Positions 1 through 5,207 of a stretch of DNA of 5,902 nt are shown piece after piece. Numbering within the stretch: position 1 is the stretch's first letter; each line of letters starts with the position of its first letter. The stretch covers positions 1 through 5,902 of the forward strand of contig JALHPX010000208.1 of the NCBI GenBank assembly GCA_022842225.1. The letters run 5' to 3'. The notes under the pieces were generated by a model that did not search any database, had not been told where the DNA came from, and saw nothing but the letters and a program-made list of their open reading frames with translations. The position numbers were made by a program, and so were the translations under genes. This DNA is from a bacterium. Its GTDB lineage: Bacteria; Bdellovibrionota; FAC87; UBA2466.

Positions 1-941
1 TCTTGTATCTGCTGCGCGAGACGTATGTGACGCTGATTTTGGAGCAGTATTGGTCGTATCTAGATAGCGTGCAGCAGGAGTCGGAAGCGAAACGCAATAA
101 CAGCGTTTTTATGGGGATGGTGAGTCTTGGCGCCATGCTGGGCGGATTTATTGTCTCTCTGGTGGCGCAGAAGGTAGGCACCATCACCCTGCCATTGATG
201 GCCGCTCTGACCACACTGCCTGCCGCTTTTCTCGCCAATTGGGCTTTTCGCTATACCGGAGAGCCGGCCCCTGAAGTGCAGAGCGAGGCTGCTCATGAAA
301 AGGGCGCCGATCGTTTTGGCATTGAGCCCTTTAGACAAATCCCGGCGCTGCGATCGCTGTTCTTACTGGTGATCTGTTCCCAGGGAGTGTCGACGATATT
401 CTACTTAATGTTCCAAAAGCAGCTGCAGATCTCATTGCCGTCTTCAGATGCGCAGACGGCATTCTCCGGCATGTTCTACGCTTCGTTAAATGGTCTCTCG
501 CTGGTGTTCCAATTCATCGTCACGCCGCTGATTTTGCGAGGCATCTCCAAGCGCGCGGTGCAGCTGATGATCCCCTCTTTGCATATTGGAACCGCGTTGC
601 TCTTTATCCTGCGTCCGGGAATTGAAACGGCCGCCGTCGCTTTTGCTCTCTTTAAAAGCATTGATTACTCGCTGTTTAGAAGCAGCAAAGAGCTGCTTTA
701 TCTTCCATTGTCTTTTGATGCCCGGTACCGCGCTAAGGAATGGATCGATGTGGTCGGCTATCGCATCAGCAAGGGCGGGACTTCGCTAGGCCTCGTGGTC
801 CTACAAAAAATCGGCCTGATGGGTCCAAATGGTTTGCCGTTTGTCGCCTTCGGAGCCTGCGCGGCTTGGCTCTATGTGGCGGGCAAGCTCACAAAAATAA
901 AGGGCGAACCAAAGGCGCAGCCTTTGATCCGCCCAGCTTAA
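1..941 (+). CDS. MFS-type carrier related to ATP/ADP (NTP/NDP) translocases, 5'-truncated by window edge
   Basis: This is the C-terminal part (about 312 residues visible) of a polytopic inner-membrane protein; the frame is open to the left edge, so the true start lies outside. Numbering from the first full codon (3), hydrophobic segments lie near 36-58, 61-82, 118-137, 153-178, 187-206, 208-226 and 276-295, with a charged loop at 83-115 that would be the central cytoplasmic loop of a 12-helix carrier. Two stretches resemble the NTT/AAA nucleotide-transporter branch of the MFS: 'EQYWSYLDSVQQESEAKR' followed by a Gly-rich helix (residues 14-50), and a segment at 228-262 with KELLYLPLS, RYRAKEWID and YRISKGG, recalling the 'E.LY.P.s...kYkAK.fID...yR.gd' pattern of that family. 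Many bacterial members are not proven nucleotide exchangers, so the substrate is unknown. It ends 15 bp from the convergent DUF1579-like gene. Family by recognition, not search; an ordinary MFS exporter is the alternative. Confidence 0.72.
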   Translation, partial: LYLLRETYVTLILEQYWSYLDSVQQESEAKRNNSVFMGMVSLGAMLGGFIVSLVAQKVGTITLPLMAALTTLPAAFLANWAFRYTGEPAPEVQSEAAHEKGADRFGIEPFRQIPALRSLFLLVICSQGVSTIFYLMFQKQLQISLPSSDAQTAFSGMFYASLNGLSLVFQFIVTPLILRGISKRAVQLMIPSLHIGTALLFILRPGIETAAVAFALFKSIDYSLFRSSKELLYLPLSFDARYRAKEWIDVVGYRISKGGTSLGLVVLQKIGLMGPNGLPFVAFGACAAWLYVAGKLTKIKGEPKAQPLIRPA

Positions 942-948
942 TTCCTTT

Positions 949-967
949 AGCCTTGGTTAGGCTTTCC
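949..967 (+). terminator. Weak hairpin between convergent genes, possible terminator
   Basis: AGCCT (949-953) and AGGCT (959-963) form a 5-bp stem around a 5-nt loop, followed on the + strand by only TTTCC. It lies 7 bp after the transporter stop codon and overlaps the last codons of the convergent minus-strand gene. The stem is short and the T-run poor, so termination is an inference from position. On the minus strand there is no T-tract after the hairpin. Confidence 0.25.
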
Positions 968-1478
968 GTTTGAGAGTGAATTTTACGGTCTGGGCTTTTT
1001 TGCCGTTTTCGTAGTTTTGCCACTCCTGCGTTAAGGTGTTTGGGTCTTCGAGTGTGAGCGTGACGCCGTGCATGTGCGGTTCTTTCATGCTGCTGACACC
1101 TTGGGGTTTCGTCATTTCAAATACCATCGTCTTGGCATCTGCTTTTTTCAGCACCATGTGAGGCTGATTGCCGAGCGCGCAGTAGTGAGTCATGCCGAGA
1201 GTTTTGCCGTCTTTGTGATACACCGAGATCATTTCGTGGGGAGTGCCGGCGCCGAGGGTTTCGGTAATCGCGGTGCCACCTGATGTGAGTTTGTAATCGA
1301 CGGTGGCCTTCTCTTCTTTGCCTTCGTGTTCCGTCGTGCCTTCCCAGTGGCCGACGAGCCCTTTTAACGTCTCAAACTCCTTAGGCATCTTGGGAGCCTC
1401 GTGGTGTCCAGCGCCAGCAAACGCTAATTGCGCAGTGAAAACGAGCGCGGATGTCAGGGTGATGATTCGTTGAGTCAT
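957..1478 (-). CDS. Exported DUF1579-like small beta-rich protein
   Basis: The product is 173 residues. Residues 1-21 are a clean Sec signal peptide (MTQR, then a hydrophobic core ending AFA before GAGHHEAP), so the mature protein is probably periplasmic. The mature part looks like a small lipocalin-like or calycin-like barrel: GHWEG at 43-47 opens it, followed by alternating strands and the motifs GTPHEM (78-83), THYC (97-100) and GNQP (103-106). I associate this pattern (G.W.G, 'ETL..GT.HEM.SVYH.DG', 'THYC..GNQP') with exported proteins usually annotated DUF1579 or hypothetical; no function is established. Mature protein is rich in His and Met (for example PHMHG at 134-138), which could suggest metal or ligand binding, but that is speculation. 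The ATG at 1478 is chosen because it gives the signal peptide and has GGAG 6 nt upstream. The gene is divergent from the cyclase and convergent with the transporter, so probably monocistronic. Confidence 0.85.
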   Translation of the reverse strand: MTQRIITLTSALVFTAQLAFAGAGHHEAPKMPKEFETLKGLVGHWEGTTEHEGKEEKATVDYKLTSGGTAITETLGAGTPHEMISVYHKDGKTLGMTHYCALGNQPHMVLKKADAKTMVFEMTKPQGVSSMKEPHMHGVTLTLEDPNTLTQEWQNYENGKKAQTVKFTLKRKA

Positions 1479-1484
1479 GGTGTT

Positions 1485-1488
1485 CTCC
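1485..1488 (-). promoter_or_regulatory. Shine-Dalgarno site of the DUF1579-like gene
   Basis: On the minus strand CTGGAG precedes the ATG, with GGAG six bases from the start codon. This decides the start at 1478 over an upstream in-frame ATG at 1562, which would add 28 residues ahead of an otherwise perfect signal peptide. Confidence 0.75.
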
Positions 1489-1527
1489 AGTTGTGTGAAA
1501 ATAAAAGAGAAATGGTAACTGAGAGAA

Positions 1528-1550
1528 CCACCGAATGCTAATTCGGCTGG
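1528..1550. repeat. Inverted repeat CCGAAT-gcta-ATTCGG, possible operator or leader hairpin
   Basis: CCGAAT (1531-1536) and ATTCGG (1541-1546) are perfect complements around a 4-nt loop. The stem extends by CCA (1528-1530) with TGG (1548-1550) if C1547 bulges out, giving 9 bp. It sits 50-72 bp upstream of the DUF1579-like ATG, so it could be a repressor site at that promoter or a hairpin in its 5' leader. There is no T-run on either side, so it is not a terminator. Confidence 0.45.
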
Positions 1551-1561
1551 AGCAGGCTCCA
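1548..1561. repeat. Palindrome TGGAGC-ag-GCTCCA
   Basis: Six-base perfect arms flank a 2-bp centre. It directly abuts and shares bases with the CCGAAT dyad, so the two RNA structures could not form fully at once. Its compact symmetry looks more like a dimeric protein-binding site than a stable RNA hairpin, but no known operator is recognised. Confidence 0.35.
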
Positions 1562-1620
1562 CCCAAAATAGCGGGTTAAGTAACGGAAATCGCAGGCGGA
1601 ACGGACCGCTTCACTCCTTC

Positions 1621-1657
1621 CTTCCGAGAGCGGCTTAAACTTCCGATAAGCCTCTCG
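1621..1657 (+). repeat. Leader stem-loop with CTTCCGA direct repeat ahead of the cyclase
   Basis: CGAGA (1625-1629) pairs with TCTCG (1653-1657), and GGCTTA (1632-1637) with TAAGCC (1647-1652). This gives an 11-bp stem with a 2-nt bulge (1630-1631) and a 9-nt loop (1638-1646). CTTCCGA occurs at 1621-1627 and again in the loop at 1640-1646. The element ends 21 bp before the ATG at 1679. The following CTTTCT is too weak a T-run to call a terminator, so it is more likely a 5'-leader structure or a protein-binding site. Confidence 0.4.
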
Positions 1658-1665
1658 ATGCTTTC

Positions 1666-1670
1666 TAAGG
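1666..1670 (+). promoter_or_regulatory. Good Shine-Dalgarno for the upstream ATG at 1679
   Basis: TAAGG lies 8 nt before the ATG at 1679-1681, a normal spacing. This is better placed than the AGGA (1722-1725) that stands only 4 nt before the TTG at 1730. It supports 1679 as the original start of the cyclase gene, whose frame is then cut by TAG at 1721-1723. Another in-frame ATG at 1658 has no comparable site. Confidence 0.55.
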
Positions 1671-1678
1671 TTCTACAT

Positions 1679-1729
1679 ATGGAGCAGCGGTCGGTGATTG
1701 AATCGCCACCGCAGGTCATCTAGGACATT
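1679..1729 (+). pseudogene. Severed 5' end of the cyclase gene (START-domain first strand) ending in an amber codon
   Basis: From ATG 1679 the frame reads MEQRSVIESPPQVI, then TAG at 1721-1723, then two codons (Asp, Ile) and the TTG at 1730 that opens the long cyclase frame. All are in one frame. SRPBCC/START-like domains typically open with a strand and the motif 'I.aPPe.VW..lsD', and the downstream frame continues with Asp-Ile-LSDTDHLNR. The amber therefore occupies the place of the conserved Trp, and one G-to-A change (TGG to TAG) would produce it. Alternatives are a 14-codon leader peptide translationally coupled to the TTG start, or a sequencing error. I favour an interrupted gene because the peptide fits the family so well. 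TAG is a genuine stop elsewhere here, as it ends the propeller gene. Confidence 0.6.
1722..1725 (+). promoter_or_regulatory. Closely spaced AGGA before TTG 1730
   Basis: AGGA precedes the TTG by only 4 nt and overlaps the amber codon at 1721-1723. Ribosomes ending at the amber would be released about 6 nt before the TTG, so re-initiation there is feasible. As an independent initiation site it is poor. Confidence 0.35.
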
Positions 1730-3490
1730 TTGAGTGATACCGATCATTTGAATCGGTTTCTCAAATTACCCCGCGTCCAATACCAGGCCGCGGATCAGAA
1801 GTCGGGCGCGATTTTTCGCGTGGCCACGGCTTCACTCGGTATGGGCCTGCAATTGCGTTGGAAGGAATTTCCTTTCGAATGGGTTCGAGGGGAATCCTAC
1901 AACGTCACTCGTAAATTCTTAGGCGGACCGATTGAAGAAATGCGCGTTGGCATTCGCACGTCGCCGCATCCAAAGGGTTGCGAGCTCGTAGTTTTCGTCG
2001 ATGCGACGGCACGGTGGCGGTGGTTGCGACCGTTCTTACCTTTAGTGGGCCGCAACACTCTGAATGGTTTTTTGCAGTATTGCCGAAAGACAATCGCCCG
2101 CGCCAAAGAGCAGCCCACGCCTCTCTATGCGCCACTGCCGCTGACCAAGCCAAAAAATCCGGACCACGTGCATAGTTTAATCAACGATATCAGCGACAAA
2201 TTTAAAGCCCGCTTCAGCGAAGAAGTGAAATGGTCCAAGCAGCTCTCGGATTATCTTTGTGAAGGATCGGATCGGCAGGTCCTAAATCTGCGACCATTTG
2301 AATTAGCCCGCAATTGGAATCTAGCCAAAGATCAGGCCGTTCGATTCTTCCTCTTTGCCACGGAGCGGGGAGCTTTTGAATTAGATTGGCAGCTTCAGTG
2401 TCCCAATTGCCGTGTCTCCAAAGATCGTGCGTCCTCGCTGCGCACATTGGTAAATTCGTTTCACTGCGATTTGTGCGGAATTGATTTTGAAACCGACTTA
2501 GCGGAATCAGTGGAGCTGCGTTTCCGTATTCATCCGCGTCTGCGCAATGCGCACGACGAAGCTTACTGTTTGATGGGGCCTTATCAGAGTCGGCATATTC
2601 GCAAGCAAGTGAATCTCGCTCCCGGTACAAAGACCAATGTGCCAGCGTTCCAGGATTCGAATTTGCGCGTGCGGGTGATTGGCAAGCAGGAGAAGGCGAT
2701 TAAAACCTCCACGTCCCTTCACAACTCGCAGATGTGCTGGAATGGTACTGAGTGGCTGATCCAGAATTCCACGCAGTCTGAAATCGTCAATAACGGGCCA
2801 AAAGCTGTGACAGTTGTCGTCGAGGAAATGCGGCGCGATCCAGATATTGTTTCTGCGGCCTACATCACAAGCCTACAGAGTTTTAGAAAACTATTTGGCG
2901 CAGAAGTGCTCAGCGTGGGTGCGAACGTCGCCGTGAAGCACCTCTCCTTTCTCTTTAGTGATCTCAAAGACTCCACCGCGCTCTACCAACAGGTGGGCGA
3001 TGCCGTCGCCTTCTCACGCGTGCAAAAACATTTTCTTTACCTCGAGGCCCATCTCGAGAAGTACGAGGGCGCCTTGGTAAAGACCATGGGCGACGCGATC
3101 ATGGCTGTATTTTCCGATCCCCAGCGCGCACTCGATTGTGCTGTGGCTATGCAGGAAGAACTAGATCGCTTCAATGCCCAAGAGAAAATCGATCCACCGA
3201 TTGTGCTCAAACTCGGTTTGCACTGTGGTCCTTCGATTGCCATTGAGAACGAAGGCAAGATTGATTACTTCGGTGCCACCGTAAACTACTCCGCCCGTGT
3301 CCAGGCACAAAGTGCGGGTGGAGATATTGTTGTGAGTTCCGATTTCGCACAAGCCGCGATGGGCCTGCCCACTTTGGGCAAGCATTGGTCCCAAAGCTCG
3401 TTTGTTACGGAGCTAAAGGGCATTGGGCGCGAGCAGTGCTTGCGTCTGGCACCCGCCTCCGCCCCCCTCTCGCTCCGCAAAGCCGCCTAA
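1730..3490 (+). CDS. Class III adenylate cyclase with N-terminal START-like and zinc-ribbon (DUF5939-type) regions
   Basis: Predicted cytosolic enzyme converting ATP to cyclic AMP; 586 residues from TTG 1730, with no membrane segment. Residues 1-125 look like a START/SRPBCC fold (FPFEWVRGESY, then RKFLGGP), which in such families can bind a hydrophobic ligand. Residues 150-390 resemble DUF5939, including a zinc-ribbon pair CPNC (224-227) and CDLC (246-249). The cyclase domain occupies about 402-545: metal-binding Asp411 (FLFSDLKDST) and Asp455 (KTMGDAIMAVF), adenine-selecting Lys451 and Asp512 (IDYFG), transition-state Asn519 and Arg523 (VNYSAR). The Lys/Asp pair argues for adenylate rather than guanylate cyclase. 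The TTG start has AGGA only 4 nt upstream. The same frame continues upstream through a TAG to ATG 1679, so the intact ancestral protein was probably 603 residues and the START domain here lacks its first strand. Activity may survive because the catalytic domain is complete. The propeller gene follows after 59 bp, possibly cotranscribed. Confidence 0.88.
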   Translation: MSDTDHLNRFLKLPRVQYQAADQKSGAIFRVATASLGMGLQLRWKEFPFEWVRGESYNVTRKFLGGPIEEMRVGIRTSPHPKGCELVVFVDATARWRWLRPFLPLVGRNTLNGFLQYCRKTIARAKEQPTPLYAPLPLTKPKNPDHVHSLINDISDKFKARFSEEVKWSKQLSDYLCEGSDRQVLNLRPFELARNWNLAKDQAVRFFLFATERGAFELDWQLQCPNCRVSKDRASSLRTLVNSFHCDLCGIDFETDLAESVELRFRIHPRLRNAHDEAYCLMGPYQSRHIRKQVNLAPGTKTNVPAFQDSNLRVRVIGKQEKAIKTSTSLHNSQMCWNGTEWLIQNSTQSEIVNNGPKAVTVVVEEMRRDPDIVSAAYITSLQSFRKLFGAEVLSVGANVAVKHLSFLFSDLKDSTALYQQVGDAVAFSRVQKHFLYLEAHLEKYEGALVKTMGDAIMAVFSDPQRALDCAVAMQEELDRFNAQEKIDPPIVLKLGLHCGPSIAIENEGKIDYFGATVNYSARVQAQSAGGDIVVSSDFAQAAMGLPTLGKHWSQSSFVTELKGIGREQCLRLAPASAPLSLRKAA

Positions 3491-3549
3491 CCGAGTTCTT
3501 GACCCCTTGGAAATGCAGCGTTAACCATGTGGACATTGTTGGGGGTTAT

Positions 3550-5196
3550 ATGGTCCGTTCTTTTCTATTTTCCGCATTCCTATTTATTAGCGCCTTAAGC
3601 ACAAGTTCGAATGCTGTCGAGCTCGAACAAGTGGGCAATCTTCCCGTCTCTCTCTTTGGCGCGACAGTGAATGGCCGGGTCTTAGTAAAGGGAGTAGGCA
3701 AACCACACGTTTTTTTGTGGGAGCCCGCGGAAAAGAATTGGAACTTGATCTACCAACCAGACGGCACGGGCCCGATCGCCGAAGGATTTGGCTACGCCAC
3801 CACTCGCTCAGGACTGCGTCTGCTGGTTCAAGAGAAGTACCGCGCTACCCGCGGCAATGAGAAGTTGGCGACGGGGCTTAAGGTTGTGGATCTTTCGGCG
3901 CCCCAGCCGAAGTCCGTGAACATTCCCGAAACCCGTGACCATCAAACAATGCCCGTTGTTTCCCCTGACGATTCCGAATTTTTGTTTTTCACCGCTCAAT
4001 TATTTACCAAACCTGTCTGGAAATTCCCTTTGGCGGAATTCTTGTTCGATGTCGAGCAGGGCTCTGCTCAGCCCACGGGATTTTACTTGAATGAAATTCC
4101 AGAGCTATCGACGGTACGCTCGGCTGTGACGGGTTCTTACTCGCCCGATGGCAGCAAAGTAGCTTTGGTCGAAGGGGCCGTTAGCGTTATCAATCCTCGT
4201 GGCAGTGCTTATGACGACTACGATGATTACGATGAAGACGGCGATTACGACGAGGACGAGGACGATGATCGGTACGGGTATGGTGGCTACGGCGGTTATG
4301 GCCGCGCCAATGCACAGGGTCGCACCATTAAGATTTACGATTTCACTACACGCAAGCTCACCGAAATTCCGGTAAAAGACATGCTCGCCGAAATTTACTG
4401 GCCACAGGACGACACCTTAATTGGCGTCACCAAGGGCTATAGCACCAACGGCTCCATCGTCCGAATCAAGATTTCGACGAAGGAACAAGAGACGATTGAG
4501 AAAGACTCCAGCGCCATTAGCGAAGTCTCTCCCGACGGCAAATGGATTACGTTCCGTCGCGAGGGCGGCTATCGCAACGACCCCAGCGAGACCCAGTACC
4601 TCTATAATATTGAGCACCGCTCGCGTTATGAATTTAAGAATGCGTCCCTCGCAGTGTTCAATCCCACATCGTCCGAGTTGGTGCTGCAAACACTGCAAGG
4701 CCCCGATGATTTATTGGCCCGCGTGGATTTAACACCCTATAACGACCGCACGGCGCCCGCTTCTGTCGACGTGAAAAAGCCTGATGTGGCCAAGCAAAGC
4801 GCTATCATTCCCGTTTACAAAGCTCCCGAAGACGCCAAGGAGCTGGCCGAGAGTTTTGAATTTATCGAGCCTAATTTGAACTTCGCGGGCAGCCACTACA
4901 TGCCGCTTTTTCGGCTTCAGGTGAAATTGCGTTCCAAATCGACGAAGTTCTTGCAGCTCAAAGAATCCAAGAACAATGGCATCACGGTGGAGCTTCGAGA
5001 TCCACTGGGCGCCGTTATCGAACTCGAGCCCCCGGGTCCATCCCAGCGCGCGCCGCTTATCCTGGGCCCAGGCGAAGCCACGGAGTATAGCTACATCTTG
5101 CGCGCCAAAGCAGGCGCTTTGCCTCCCGCATTCACGGGAAAACTAAAAGTAGTTTTAGATGGCTACGATTTCTCCAGAGAATTTACGCTAAAGTAG
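3550..5196 (+). CDS. Exported beta-propeller-like (TolB/PD40-type) protein with Asp/Tyr/Gly-rich insert
   Basis: The product is 548 residues. A Sec signal peptide (MVRSFLFSAFLFISALSTSSNA, cut before VELEQ) predicts export to the periplasm or surface. The region 25-400 is rich in short strands and carries three SPD-type turns characteristic of PD40/TolB-like propeller blades: VVSPDDS (136-142), YSPDGSK (197-203) and VSPDGKW (326-332). Between blades lies a low-complexity insert at 221-251. After a linker (400-435), the C-terminal part (440-548) looks like a beta-sandwich domain. No catalytic motif is seen; a binding or scaffold role in the envelope is plausible but unproven. The ATG at 3550 is chosen for the signal peptide. 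GGGGG just upstream is a modest ribosome site; a GTG at 3529 is possible but would bury the signal peptide behind 7 residues. It lies 59 bp after the cyclase on the same strand and ends 11 bp from a convergent gene. I do not recognise a named family for the full length. Confidence 0.82.
   Translation: MVRSFLFSAFLFISALSTSSNAVELEQVGNLPVSLFGATVNGRVLVKGVGKPHVFLWEPAEKNWNLIYQPDGTGPIAEGFGYATTRSGLRLLVQEKYRATRGNEKLATGLKVVDLSAPQPKSVNIPETRDHQTMPVVSPDDSEFLFFTAQLFTKPVWKFPLAEFLFDVEQGSAQPTGFYLNEIPELSTVRSAVTGSYSPDGSKVALVEGAVSVINPRGSAYDDYDDYDEDGDYDEDEDDDRYGYGGYGGYGRANAQGRTIKIYDFTTRKLTEIPVKDMLAEIYWPQDDTLIGVTKGYSTNGSIVRIKISTKEQETIEKDSSAISEVSPDGKWITFRREGGYRNDPSETQYLYNIEHRSRYEFKNASLAVFNPTSSELVLQTLQGPDDLLARVDLTPYNDRTAPASVDVKKPDVAKQSAIIPVYKAPEDAKELAESFEFIEPNLNFAGSHYMPLFRLQVKLRSKSTKFLQLKESKNNGITVELRDPLGAVIELEPPGPSQRAPLILGPGEATEYSYILRAKAGALPPAFTGKLKVVLDGYDFSREFTLK
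4210..4302 (+). repeat. Acidic Asp/Tyr tract followed by Gly/Tyr repeats inside the propeller protein
   Basis: Residues 221-240 have 15 acidic residues in 20, with Tyr at 221, 224, 227 and 233 (YDDYDDYDEDGDYDED...). Residues 241-251 then read RYGYGGYGGYG. Asp codons are evenly mixed (6 GAC, 6 GAT) and Tyr codons are also mixed, so this is not a freshly slipped DNA repeat but a composition kept at protein level. It is likely a disordered surface loop; calcium or cation binding is possible but not shown. Confidence 0.8.
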
Positions 5197-5207
5197 TCGA
5201 CTGCCGA

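Larger units (their letters stand above)
1479..1678. other. Divergent intergenic region with several inverted repeats
   Basis: About 200 bp separate the starts of the DUF1579-like gene (-) and the cyclase locus (+), so both promoters should lie here. I find no convincing -35/-10 pair for either gene. The region instead holds three dyad-symmetric elements (1528-1550, 1548-1561, 1625-1657), described separately. No RNA gene is recognisable. Confidence 0.6.

Noticed and set aside
1479..1562. Upstream in-frame extension of the DUF1579-like gene to an ATG at 1562
   Set aside because: The ATG at 1478 has a well-spaced GGAG and starts a perfect signal peptide; the extension would place 28 residues ahead of it and run through the hairpin region.
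1565..1593. Minus-strand TATTTT (1570-1565) as a -10 box for the DUF1579-like gene
   Set aside because: Four of six bases match, but no -35-like sequence lies 16-18 bp upstream.
1692..1711. CGGTG...CACCG hairpin just before the TTG start
   Set aside because: It falls within the severed coding segment 1679-1720, where codons explain the bases; a 5-bp stem with a 10-nt loop is not persuasive.
2214..2630. 138-codon minus-strand frame opposite the cyclase
   Set aside because: It lies antisense to the conserved DUF5939-like region with its zinc-ribbon cysteines, and the translation has no family-like pattern.
3499..3527. TTGACC as a -35 box for the propeller gene
   Set aside because: It matches five of six -35 bases, but 16-18 bp downstream there is only TAACCA or neighbours, which is no credible -10 box. 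Cotranscription with the cyclase is equally likely.
3385..3549. Extension of the propeller gene upstream to 3385, overlapping the cyclase
   Set aside because: The extension overlaps the conserved cyclase C-terminus in another frame, and the signal peptide starts at 3550.
4421..4732. 103-codon + strand frame inside the propeller gene
   Set aside because: Arg/Pro/Ser-rich shadow frame overlapping clear propeller-blade coding sequence, with no plausible domain.
5195..5202. AGTCGACT palindrome between the convergent 3' ends
   Set aside because: It is an 8-bp self-complementary sequence with no loop and no T-run, so it cannot act as a terminator; such palindromes are common by chance.
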